Shown here: piece by piece, positions 1 to 6,856 of the stretch
Layout: each line of letters starts with the position of its first letter
Position numbering within the stretch: position 1 is the stretch's first letter
Translations under genes and position numbers: made by a program
Notes under the pieces: generated by a model
The model's database searches: none
What the model was told of the DNA's origin: nothing
Seen by the model: the letters and a program-made list of their open reading frames with translations, nothing else
NCBI GenBank assembly: GCA_025963815.1
Contig: JAOQAA010000009.1
Span: forward strand, 1 to 11,417
DNA length: 11,417 nucleotides
Reading direction: 5' to 3'
From: Capsulimonas sp.
GTDB lineage: Bacteria > Armatimonadota > Armatimonadia > Armatimonadales > Capsulimonadaceae

Positions 1-20
1 TTACAGCAAATTGTCTTATA

Positions 21-1751
21 CTAGCTCCGCTCCATCGCGAACTCCTGATTTGCGCCTGCGTTGTCTGGGAACTGCTGGAGCGGCGTGTTGTTCGCCGGGC
101 CGCCGCCGGGAATATCCCAGCTCATGCCGTCATGCTGGAAGTAGAATTTGTATTTCCCATTGGTCTTGGGCAAAACACGGACCGTGGAGTTTGCATGGCT
201 GGCGGCATTATAATCCCACAGCACACAGGGCGCATTGGCGGCGATGGAGGCATTCTGCACGGAGATGACGCGGGTCGGCGCGTTGACGCTGAACAAGTCA
301 TACCAGCCGTCGCCGACACTCGTAAACGTCCAGCGGAACCAGGGATTGCTCTGGCCGTCGTACTGGATGATCGCGGAGCCATTGGTCGTTCCGGCGCCCT
401 GCACGCAAATGTATTTGCCGGTGGAAGCTTGGAGATAGTAATTTCCCCACGGCTGCAAACGGAACCGCTGGTTCGCCTGGCCGTTCGAGGGCCACTGATC
501 GAGCATTCCATTGTCGGCGGTGCTGTTCCCCGCGACGTCCAGGACGAGACCGCTCTTAACGTTTTTGATGTTGTGCCAGCCATTGCCGGTATCGATCAGA
601 TCCCACTGCTGCGCGGTGTTGTTGCCCGAATATTCCGAATCGGTAATCTGCACGCCAGCGTTGATCGAATCCGCAGCCGGGCCGAGGCATTTCCCCGAAG
701 TCCATGAGATCAGCTTGAAGTGGTCACCGTTTTCCGACGGGACCAGTGACCAGCGCTGATTGCCGCTGTTACTGTCGAATCCCCATTGGTTGACGACAGC
801 GCCGTTGGCCGTATTCCCATTGATCAAATCCACGCACCGGCCGCTATTCTGGTTGACGATGTTGAAGAACGCAATAGGGTCCAGGCCGATGTGCAGCGTC
901 TCCGCCCATTTCGGCGCGTCGCCGGGCAGGGAGCCGTTGAGCCACATAAAGCCGCCCGTAATTCCCAGATTGTTCTGCCAGCCGCGCATCTTCGCGGCCG
1001 CGCTTCCAGGCGTATCGGTATTACCCCACAGTCCGGGATAGACTTTGAAGCCGCCGAAGGCGCTGTTCCAATTTCCCGGATCGTTGCCAGCGCCGCCATC
1101 GTAACACTGCAAATAGATCGCGTCGACTTTGGCGCCAAGCTGCGAGCGAACACTCACCCAGAACGCCTGCGCGGTGTACGGGCACAGCGTGACTTTCATG
1201 CCCAGGCCCGAGATCATATTGCCAAACGATACGGCCGATCCTGAATCGTATGTCTGCTCATCATCATACTGAATAGCATCGATTCCAATAGCATTCTTCA
1301 GCGCCTGGAAACTTCGATAGAGAATGCTGCTGGAGCCCGTTCCCTGCGAGGCGATCAGGTTCTTGATATTAGTGAAGCTCGGATCCCCCCACCCGCCGAT
1401 CGTCAGCTCAATGCGATTCACGCTCGACGGGGCCGCCTTGCAGGCGGCCAGCTTGGCGCCCCACGTCGAGTCGCCGACATAGACGCCGTTGGTGACAATC
1501 GGCGTCCCGTTATAATCGAGATTCCCGTTGGACTGTACGTGCATCGTGAACAAACAAAGCGTTGTGAACCCGGACACACGCGCATTGTTTTGCCAGGTAA
1601 CCGTCGGCGCGTAGAACTCATTGCCGACAAAGACGCCCTTGGCGGCAGGCCCTAAGGCGCGCGCAGCCCCGGTGAACGACAAGGTCATGGCCCCAAGAGC
1701 AAGCGCGGTCAACGCCGGCCGCAGAGATTTTCGAACCCAGCACTTGAGCAT
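21..1751 (-). CDS. Secreted GH18-like glycoside hydrolase with two ricin-B (CBM13-like) beta-trefoils
   Basis: Predicted exported enzyme of 576 aa acting on N-acetylglucosamine-containing glycans such as chitin or N-glycans. Seen: a basic N-terminus and hydrophobic stretch (about 10-30) ending near AARA, consistent with a signal peptide. A GH18-type barrel spans about 38-290, with the strand motif LTIGGW (116-121), an active-site-like strand D158-x-x-Q161-x-D163-D-E165 and a later YLQCYD strand (213-218). Residues 293-435 form one beta-trefoil with NQRW (331), AQQW (380) and NQRF (427) repeats. Residues 436-576 look like a second, more degenerate trefoil ending in NQEF (568). By GH18 homology E165 would be the acid/base. 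The DDE spelling resembles EndoH-type endo-beta-N-acetylglucosaminidases more than classical chitinases, but the second Asp of DxxDxDxE is Gln, so activity is uncertain. The start is supported by AGAGGAG 7 nt before the ATG and by a strong promoter upstream. It appears monocistronic: the preceding operon is terminated. The trefoils probably bind sugars. Exact substrate unknown. Confidence 0.72.
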   Translation of the reverse strand: MLKCWVRKSLRPALTALALGAMTLSFTGAARALGPAAKGVFVGNEFYAPTVTWQNNARVSGFTTLCLFTMHVQSNGNLDYNGTPIVTNGVYVGDSTWGAKLAACKAAPSSVNRIELTIGGWGDPSFTNIKNLIASQGTGSSSILYRSFQALKNAIGIDAIQYDDEQTYDSGSAVSFGNMISGLGMKVTLCPYTAQAFWVSVRSQLGAKVDAIYLQCYDGGAGNDPGNWNSAFGGFKVYPGLWGNTDTPGSAAAKMRGWQNNLGITGGFMWLNGSLPGDAPKWAETLHIGLDPIAFFNIVNQNSGRCVDLINGNTANGAVVNQWGFDSNSGNQRWSLVPSENGDHFKLISWTSGKCLGPAADSINAGVQITDSEYSGNNTAQQWDLIDTGNGWHNIKNVKSGLVLDVAGNSTADNGMLDQWPSNGQANQRFRLQPWGNYYLQASTGKYICVQGAGTTNGSAIIQYDGQSNPWFRWTFTSVGDGWYDLFSVNAPTRVISVQNASIAANAPCVLWDYNAASHANSTVRVLPKTNGKYKFYFQHDGMSWDIPGGGPANNTPLQQFPDNAGANQEFAMERS

Positions 1752-1758
1752 GTGTAAA

Positions 1759-1765
1759 CTCCTCT
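1759..1765 (-). promoter_or_regulatory. Ribosome binding site of the GH18-like gene
   Basis: On the minus strand AGAGGAG lies 7 nt before the ATG at 1751. This strong Shine-Dalgarno match fixes the start just ahead of the signal peptide. Confidence 0.8.
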
Positions 1766-1824
1766 TATTGGAATCGTTCGACCTGAATTGTAATAGTATC
1801 TTTTAAACTATCGATATTCCACCA

Positions 1825-1840
1825 GCGATGCCAGCATCGC
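1825..1840 (-). promoter_or_regulatory. 5'-end stem-loop in the GH18 leader
   Basis: The minus strand reads GCGATGCTGGCATCGC, a perfect 6-bp stem with a 4-nt loop (or 7 bp with 2 nt). It begins about 7 nt downstream of the -10 box, so the transcript should start at or within a few bases of this hairpin. A stem at the very 5' end can protect mRNA from 5'-end-dependent decay; that role is inferred. It could instead be a palindromic protein-binding site. Confidence 0.45.
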
Positions 1841-1846
1841 ATTTCC

Positions 1847-1875
1847 AGTATAGAGCCAAAGCGAGAAACTGTCAA
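1847..1875 (-). promoter_or_regulatory. Sigma-70-type promoter for the GH18-like gene
   Basis: Reading the minus strand, TTGACA (1875-1870) and TATACT (1852-1847) are separated by exactly 17 bp. This is a perfect -35 box and a 5/6 -10 box. The predicted start near 1840 gives a leader of about 90 nt before the ATG at 1751. The gene is therefore expected to be transcribed independently of the operon ending upstream. Confidence 0.8.
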
Positions 1876-1911
1876 TCCATTTTGAACAAAAAAGATACCA
1901 GAAATATCACA

Positions 1912-1949
1912 GACATAAAAACGCCGCCAGGCTGAGAGCCAGGCGGCGT
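1912..1949 (-). terminator. Intrinsic terminator of the GH35-GT2 operon
   Basis: On the minus strand a perfect 8-bp stem ACGCCGCC/GGCGGCGT (1949-1942 with 1928-1921) encloses an inner GGCT/AGCC stem separated by a mismatch. It is followed directly by TTTTATG. It begins 10 bp after the stop codon of the glycosyltransferase gene and separates that unit from the GH18 promoter. Confidence 0.88.
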
Positions 1950-1958
1950 GAAAGAGAC

Positions 1959-3404
1959 CTAAGACGAGAAGCTGGAGATTCGGTCGGCGGGCGCCGCTGT
2001 GGGGGCGGGGGGCGGATCTTCGCGCGGCGTCGTCACCCACTCCCGGTCGCGGATCAAATGACAGTACTGGGCGACAAGCGTCACGGTCGTCTTGAGTGTA
2101 GAGTACACGAGGCCGAAGACGCCGTGGACGATATACCAGGGCGCATGCCCCTTGCGGCCCAGCCGCGTAGCCGTCACGAAGGCGATCAGCAGAACGAACA
2201 GGCTGCAAAGCAGGTTGAGCGTGGCGGCCGCGCGCAGGTACGGCGTGGCGAACCAGTGCAGATGCTGGCCGACGATCCAGGAGGCGAACAGCATCGGGAA
2301 GAACTGGGTGCTGAGCACCGGAAACCATTCCCGCCACGGCAGCAGATAGAACCAGAGGATCTTCTGATGGATGGTCAGATGGGGCGACGCCATCATACCA
2401 CGATGATGTTTGAGCGTGACTTCCAGCCAGCCCTGCGACCAGCGCTTGCGCTGGATCAGCCAGTGGGAGAGGCGCGTGGGCGCCAGCTCCACCGAAACGA
2501 TATCGCGGTCGTGGATGAACTTGGCGCCGCGCTGGATGGCCCGGACCGTGGAGTCGATATCCTCGGTCAGCATCTGCGGGTCCAGCTGGACCGAGCGCAG
2601 CGTTTCCGCGCGCCAGTAACCGTTGGAGCCGCCGAAGATCCCGGAGCGGCTGATCCGCGACCGTCCCTGATGGGACACCGAGTACATGATGTCGAACTCG
2701 ACGGCGATGCTGCGGGTCAGCACATTCTCATCGTGGTTACGGATCGCGCATCGTCCCTGCACCACATCATACCCAGAAGAGATCCAGCGCCACGCGCGCC
2801 GAAAACAATCCGCAGCCGGCCAGTGGTCGGCGTCGTAGATGCCCAGGATCTCGCCGCGCGCCACCGTCAGCGCCGCATTCACATTTGCCGCCTTGCTGCG
2901 GCTGTCCACCACGCACAGCACTTTCAGACGCGGGTCACGGGCGGCGAGCTCGCGCAGGCGATCCTCCACCGGAAGCTCCTTCGGGCGATTGTATGCGAGG
3001 ATCACTTCGAAGCGATCGGCGGGCAAATCGATCGTCGTCAGCATATGGTCGATCGTCTGCTCGATGATGTGCTGCTCGTTGGGCAGATACGCGGCGATGA
3101 TCGCGCTGCACATCGGCGGATCACTGAGATCGGCGGGAGGCTTGGGAACAGCGCGTAATGCCGACACGGCTTCCCACATCACCATGACATTCGTGATCCC
3201 GTACACCGTGGCCGTCACGTACAGCAGCCCCGGCAGAAAGCCGGGATGCGAGCGCGCGATCAGGATATATACGGTCATGGGAACCGCCGTCGCCAGGATC
3301 GACACCATGGCGAAGCTGCGCCAGAACCCCGCCAGCGGATTGCTGGGCGCGGACCGCTTTCGCGGTTTGCCGGAACCAGATCGCCTCGAACGTACCTGCC
3401 TCAT
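1959..3404 (-). CDS. Membrane-embedded family 2 glycosyltransferase, cellulose-synthase-like
   Basis: Predicted inner-membrane processive glycosyltransferase (481 aa) that would polymerise a sugar from a nucleotide-sugar donor and export the chain. Seen: two N-terminal membrane helices (about 29-50 and 57-82), then a GT-A domain with a YNRPKE segment (138-143), a DAD metal/donor motif (D191, D193), TED (280-282) carrying the likely catalytic Asp282, and QRKRW (318-322), the Q(Q/R)xRW motif of cellulose, hyaluronan and PNAG synthases. C-terminal hydrophobic helices fall at about 350-378, 388-412 and 422-446. The C-terminus is a short Pro/Ala-rich tail; no PilZ c-di-GMP domain is present, unlike BcsA. 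The ATG lies 10 bp after the upstream GH35 stop, with AAAGG overlapping that stop, so the pair is very likely co-transcribed. The sugar cannot be named from sequence alone. Confidence 0.87.
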   Translation of the reverse strand: MRQVRSRRSGSGKPRKRSAPSNPLAGFWRSFAMVSILATAVPMTVYILIARSHPGFLPGLLYVTATVYGITNVMVMWEAVSALRAVPKPPADLSDPPMCSAIIAAYLPNEQHIIEQTIDHMLTTIDLPADRFEVILAYNRPKELPVEDRLRELAARDPRLKVLCVVDSRSKAANVNAALTVARGEILGIYDADHWPAADCFRRAWRWISSGYDVVQGRCAIRNHDENVLTRSIAVEFDIMYSVSHQGRSRISRSGIFGGSNGYWRAETLRSVQLDPQMLTEDIDSTVRAIQRGAKFIHDRDIVSVELAPTRLSHWLIQRKRWSQGWLEVTLKHHRGMMASPHLTIHQKILWFYLLPWREWFPVLSTQFFPMLFASWIVGQHLHWFATPYLRAAATLNLLCSLFVLLIAFVTATRLGRKGHAPWYIVHGVFGLVYSTLKTTVTLVAQYCHLIRDREWVTTPREDPPPAPTAAPADRISSFSS

Positions 3405-3414
3405 GAACTAACCT

Positions 3415-6400
3415 TTACTTTCGCGCCGTTTTCTGGGCGACCGCCAGTTTGGACGGGGCCAGGAGAAGCACCTCGCGGCTCGCGGGAGCTTCCTCGATGA
3501 TCTTGATACCGCCGGGAGCGCGTCCTTCTTCATCGAAAACCGCAAGCGAGTTGGCGCCCTGTTTCAGCCAGCACTCGGGGAGGTAGATCCCAAAAATGGA
3601 CGAGCGTTCGGGGTATCGCCCCAGATTGTGGCCGTTGAGCCACACGGAGCCACGCGACATTCCGTCCCAGCCGACGCGCAGCGCGACGCACGTTCCGGGC
3701 GGCGGCGCATATTGGAACGTCGTCTTGTAGAACGACGGCGTGTCCATATTCCCAGACTTCCACGGCTTCCAGGCCGTCGAAGTCGCGATCGGCATACGGA
3801 TCCCGCCGCGCATCTTCCACCCCTGGATCGGGCCGCCGATCGATCCGGGTACAGCGACAAGCTCAAGGCCGCTGTTGATCCCGCCGGGGCCGCCGCCATT
3901 TTCCACCAAAACGGCGAGCTCATTCGGGCCGCCGTCTTTCCAGGCCGGATCGAGTACGACATCGAACGGGGCGTTCGACGTGCGGCTTTCCTTCAGGCGC
4001 TTGCCGTTCAGATACACGAATGCATTGTCATCCACGGCCGCGAACATCAGCCGGCGAGAGGTCGCCTTGATGTCGGGCAGCGTCGTCCGGAACCAGGCGA
4101 AGCCCGGCTGGCTATTAAAGACGTCGCGGTTGAAGCCCGTCTCTGCCCAGCCGGCGCCGGACGTATCCGCCGACGTCATCTCGGCGGCCCCAGCCTCCCC
4201 CCGCGGATCGAGCTTATAACGCCACCCATCCACGGACGTGCGGTTGGTGGGGATTTCCGCCAGTGTGACCGGTCCGGAGATTCCCTTGGCGTCCATCTTG
4301 TCGTATGGCCCCATATATCCCCAGATCTTATTGCGCCCGTAATGCGCCGTCAGAAACGCCACCGGGTTGTCGCCGGCCTTGAGATGGACCTTCAGGAAGC
4401 GCGGGATAGCGTCGCCGACGCGCATACGTATCTCGCTCGCATCTGCGCGCGCGCCGTTAACAAACACCTCGACCCAGTCGCCAACATCGCTGAGGCTCAG
4501 GCCGTAGTCGCCCTCTTTGTCCGCGTGCAGCGTCGTCCGGTACCAGGCGTAGGCGCTGATGTCGCCATCGGCGCCCATGGATTCGGGAGCAGCGCTCGCG
4601 CGCCACTTCGACGTGTTGTAACCCGGCTGCGCCTCGGCGTCGCCGCGCGCCACCGACCACGCTCCAACCTGCGGGATACGCGTACCCTTGGACGAATCGC
4701 TCGGATACGGCTGATCCAAACGCCGCGATCCCGTTTCGGTATACAAATATGCGTTCGCCTGCCGCCCGACAGCGCTGACATTTCGTTCGGTGTAGAGCGT
4801 TCCGTTGATCACATCGCCCGCATAGTCCGGGCCGCAAACGACGGCGGGCTTGCCTGCCCAATCCAAAAACCATGTGCGCGTCGCCATATCGGCGGTCACG
4901 ACGAGAATACGATAGGTGCGAGGACCGAACCGAACCAGGAACTCCGCCGGCGTGTCCGAATACTTCGCCTGAACCAGCACATGGCCGGCGGTGACGGTTA
5001 CCTTGGCGCCCTCGGCTTTGGGAGTCTTGACGGAGTGCGCGTCCGCCCCCGAAAGCTGCAATTCGGCGGGGTCGCCGGGTGCTCCATAAACCACCATCGT
5101 CGTCAGTGCGCCCTGGCTTTGGAGACCCAGGACATGGGTGGCGGCATAATCGAGTGTGACGCCGCCGGGCAGTGCGGCGCGCTTCACCACTGGCAGGATC
5201 TCATCGGGCGCCAGCGTCACCGGCCCGGCGGCCGGAACTAGCCGAGAGCCAACCGAGATCTGGGTCGTGACCTTACCGCCCGTGCGGTTATCTAAGAAAT
5301 ACACGGCGCCGGACTTGCCCTCACGGGAGTTCACACGGAGCGCCGGATTGATCGCGCCGCGCGGCGGCGCCGGGTAGGTCCGAGAATCAGCAAGAATGTT
5401 GGAGAACGAGGTCGCGAACATCGCGGCGCGCTTGGCGGTGTAGTAGTCCTCACGAAAGTCGCCGACCTGACCGACCGGAGCGCCGAAGTCGTAGCTCGAC
5501 GCCTGCTCGTCGTCGTTCCAGTAGTCAAAATTGGTGGCGCCCACCATCGTGTAATGGGTGTAGCCGCCGGCGCCGTAGGCGATCGCCTTCCAGCTCGTGC
5601 GCTCCACACGGTGCGCCCGGCCGGGATCGACGCCGTAAAAAGCGATCCAGCCTGTCCAGAACTCGGAACTGTACCAGGGGCTCGTGCGCGTTTCGCTGTC
5701 CCACGGATCGTTGCCGGCGGGATCGTCGCCGTGGTTGACGCCGCTCATGAACCATGGGACCTGCATGCCGTCGCGCACCGCCGTGTCGCGCAGGTGCGTG
5801 AAGTACGAGCCGTTCAGTTCCGGTCCCGCCGAGCGCGTGTCTTCATTTTCCAGCTGGAACATCACGACCGGGCCGCCCCGATGAATTTGCAGCGGCGCGA
5901 CGATCGAAAAGATCTTGTCGTACCAGTGATCGACCGCCGCCATATAAACGGGCTCATCCACACGGATCTGCAGTCCCGGCTTGAAGCGCAGCCACACGGG
6001 ATAGCCGCCGCTGTCCCATTCGGCGCAGACATAAGGGCCGACGCGCACGATGGCGTACATCCCCATCTCCTGGACTAACTTAAGAAAGGCGCCGAAATCT
6101 TTTTCGCCCGTGAATTGAAAGTTGCCTTCCTGGGGCTCATGGTAGTTCCAGTAGGCGTAGGTCTGGATGCAGTTGTAGCCAGCGCGCTTGACGCGCAGCA
6201 GCCGATCGCGCCACAGTGCGCGTGGAATTTTGCTGTACTGCACTTCGCCGGTCGCGAGAAAGACCCGTTTACCGTGAATGATAAAGCCATGCTTGTCGAA
6301 GTCGATCGCCTTTTTGGCGACGGGGGCGGCGGGAACGATATTGCTGTTGGCGCCGGGGAAGTTCGACGCATGGGCGACGGGACCAAGAGAGGCAAGCGCG

Positions 6401-6438
6401 GTCAGACAAAGCCCGAAAAGTTTACTCCTGCGTGACAT
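3415..6438 (-). CDS. Secreted GH35 beta-galactosidase-like enzyme, 1007 aa
   Basis: Family 35 enzymes remove terminal beta-linked galactose with retention. Seen: a signal peptide (1-24, cleavage likely after AHA), a TIM barrel starting near 45 (GKRVFLATGEVQYSKIPRAL), the acid/base segment FQLENED (E199 by homology to the NE pair) and the nucleophile segment SEFWTGW (E259). The C-terminal half carries three jelly-roll-like segments, about 610-725, 735-865 and 885-980. The last contains SVWLNGHNLGRYPE (931-944), a hallmark of GH35 C-terminal domains. At 1007 aa it is longer than most bacterial GH35 proteins (roughly 600-800). The aromatic residue that usually follows ENE is Asp200 here. An in-frame ATG lies 42 codons upstream at 6564, but the start at 6438 is preferred because AGGAG lies 11 nt before it and the signal peptide begins there. 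It is first gene of an operon with the GT2 gene. Export suggests trimming of extracellular or envelope polysaccharide. Confidence 0.88.
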   Translation of the reverse strand: MSRRSKLFGLCLTALASLGPVAHASNFPGANSNIVPAAPVAKKAIDFDKHGFIIHGKRVFLATGEVQYSKIPRALWRDRLLRVKRAGYNCIQTYAYWNYHEPQEGNFQFTGEKDFGAFLKLVQEMGMYAIVRVGPYVCAEWDSGGYPVWLRFKPGLQIRVDEPVYMAAVDHWYDKIFSIVAPLQIHRGGPVVMFQLENEDTRSAGPELNGSYFTHLRDTAVRDGMQVPWFMSGVNHGDDPAGNDPWDSETRTSPWYSSEFWTGWIAFYGVDPGRAHRVERTSWKAIAYGAGGYTHYTMVGATNFDYWNDDEQASSYDFGAPVGQVGDFREDYYTAKRAAMFATSFSNILADSRTYPAPPRGAINPALRVNSREGKSGAVYFLDNRTGGKVTTQISVGSRLVPAAGPVTLAPDEILPVVKRAALPGGVTLDYAATHVLGLQSQGALTTMVVYGAPGDPAELQLSGADAHSVKTPKAEGAKVTVTAGHVLVQAKYSDTPAEFLVRFGPRTYRILVVTADMATRTWFLDWAGKPAVVCGPDYAGDVINGTLYTERNVSAVGRQANAYLYTETGSRRLDQPYPSDSSKGTRIPQVGAWSVARGDAEAQPGYNTSKWRASAAPESMGADGDISAYAWYRTTLHADKEGDYGLSLSDVGDWVEVFVNGARADASEIRMRVGDAIPRFLKVHLKAGDNPVAFLTAHYGRNKIWGYMGPYDKMDAKGISGPVTLAEIPTNRTSVDGWRYKLDPRGEAGAAEMTSADTSGAGWAETGFNRDVFNSQPGFAWFRTTLPDIKATSRRLMFAAVDDNAFVYLNGKRLKESRTSNAPFDVVLDPAWKDGGPNELAVLVENGGGPGGINSGLELVAVPGSIGGPIQGWKMRGGIRMPIATSTAWKPWKSGNMDTPSFYKTTFQYAPPPGTCVALRVGWDGMSRGSVWLNGHNLGRYPERSSIFGIYLPECWLKQGANSLAVFDEEGRAPGGIKIIEEAPASREVLLLAPSKLAVAQKTARK

Positions 6439-6627
6439 CTCTTGCTGTTCTCCTGTGAATGCGCGGCGATGGGTTCCGTGCGCGCGGCCGACTATTGTCC
6501 GAATAAACGACGGCGCGCCGTTCTGCATGCTTGTGTAGACAGCAAACGGCAGCGACAGTTTCATTCTTTTTCATTTAACGACGCAAGAATTTTGCCTGAG
6601 TTCGCAACAAATTCGCCCAATATCCAT
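6439..6627. other. Upstream region of GH35 gene, no gene seen
   Basis: About 190 bp between the GH35 start and the operator-like sites. It contains the GH35 ribosome binding site (6450-6454) and an in-frame but unconvincing N-terminal extension up to 6564. I found no minus-strand promoter with both boxes convincing, so the GH35 transcription start is not located. Coding potential other than the extension was not recognised. Confidence 0.4.
6450..6454 (-). promoter_or_regulatory. Ribosome binding site that fixes the GH35 start
   Basis: The minus strand has AGGAGAA with AGGAG 11 nt before the ATG at 6438. The longer in-frame alternative from 6564 places 42 mostly polar residues ahead of an otherwise normal signal peptide, which argues against it. 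Confidence 0.75.
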
Positions 6628-6641
6628 TGAAAGCGTTTCTA
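6628..6641. promoter_or_regulatory. LacI-family / cre-like operator 1
   Basis: TGAAAGCGTTTCTA matches the catabolite-responsive-element consensus TGWAARCGYTWNCW at 13 of 14 positions, with the central CG typical of LacI/GalR-family operators. It lies 190 bp upstream of the GH35 start and about 30 bp upstream of the -35 box of the divergent promoter. It could serve either gene. No LacI-type regulator is encoded in the window. Confidence 0.55.
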
Positions 6642-6648
6642 AAATTAA

Positions 6649-6662
6649 TAAAATCGTTTTCG
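6649..6662. promoter_or_regulatory. LacI-family-like operator 2
   Basis: TAAAATCGTTTTCG has a central TCG flanked by AAAA and TTTT arms, a weaker LacI-type palindrome. Its centre is 21 bp from that of operator 1, two helical turns, so a dimer on each site would face the same side of the DNA. It ends 10 bp before the plus-strand -35 box. Its role is inferred. Confidence 0.4.
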
Positions 6663-6672
6663 TAAAAAGCTC

Positions 6673-6701
6673 TTGACTCTGGATTCCAAAATCGGTATAC
6701 T
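6673..6701 (+). promoter_or_regulatory. Sigma-70-type promoter upstream of the prepilin-like gene
   Basis: TTGACT (6673-6678) and TATACT (6696-6701) are separated by exactly 17 bp. Each box matches 5 of 6 consensus positions. The expected start is near 6708. A strong terminator sits between this start and the next gene, so the promoter either makes a short RNA or drives an attenuated leader. Confidence 0.8.
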
Positions 6702-6707
6702 ATCGCT

Positions 6708-6792
6708 AATTAACTAGTAAGATTATCATAAATATCGCTTGACTGACTAGAGACACTAGAGGCCCACTGCGCAACGCGCATTGGGCCTTTTT
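6708..6792 (+). ncRNA. Candidate short leader or small RNA (about 85 nt)
   Basis: This is the transcript expected between the promoter at 6673-6701 and the terminator at 6760-6792. It contains two imperfect copies of a TATCGCT...ACTAG element (6701-6717 and 6733-6750) and a third ACTAGAG just before the hairpin. No convincing small ORF with a ribosome binding site was seen. It resembles no RNA family I can name. It may be an attenuated 5' leader of the prepilin gene or an independent sRNA. Confidence 0.4.
6760..6792 (+). terminator. Intrinsic terminator/attenuator in the leader before the prepilin-like gene
   Basis: AGGCCCA (6760-6766) pairs with TGGGCCT (6782-6788). An inner TGCGC/GCGCA stem follows across one C-T mismatch, with a 3-nt AAC loop, and the hairpin ends in TTTTT (6788-6792). 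It is orientation-specific: the minus-strand exit has no U-tract. It lies about 52-84 nt after the predicted transcription start and 64 bp before the prepilin ATG. I saw no upstream segment able to pair with its 5' arm as an antiterminator. Confidence 0.85.
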
Positions 6793-6840
6793 GCGTTTCT
6801 CGGCCGCGACGTTTATCACAGCGCTATGAATGATGGAAAC

Positions 6841-6847
6841 AAAGGAG
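6841..6847 (+). promoter_or_regulatory. Ribosome binding site that fixes the prepilin-like start
   Basis: AAAGGAG lies 9 nt before the ATG at 6857. An in-frame ATG at 6830 would add nine polar residues but lacks a comparable site and would overlap this one. Confidence 0.8.
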
Positions 6848-6856
6848 ATTACACAC

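Noticed and set aside
1789..1814. ATAGT/ACTAT inverted repeat in the GH18 leader
   Set aside because: Only 5 A-T-rich base pairs with a 9-nt loop, expected by chance in AT-rich leader DNA.
2058..3158. 366-codon plus-strand open frame antisense to the GT2 gene
   Set aside because: It is the shadow of a gene with all GT2 motifs intact. Its translation is Arg/His/Gln-rich with no recognisable domain, as expected from antisense of high-GC coding DNA.
3628..5241. 537-codon plus-strand open frame antisense to the GH35 gene
   Set aside because: Long but low-quality composition (Arg/His/Ala-rich), no domain, and the opposite strand carries a well-supported enzyme.
6439..6564. N-terminal extension of GH35 by 42 residues
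   Set aside because: The downstream ATG at 6438 has a good ribosome binding site and starts a normal signal peptide; the extension would bury it.
6739..6744. Second TTGACT as a -35 box near the prepilin-like gene
   Set aside because: No -10-like hexamer lies 16-18 bp downstream; that position falls within the GC-rich terminator stem.
6760..6792. Terminator read as the end of a minus-strand transcript
   Set aside because: The minus-strand exit from the hairpin reads CTAGTGTCTC, with no U-tract, so only plus-strand termination is supported.
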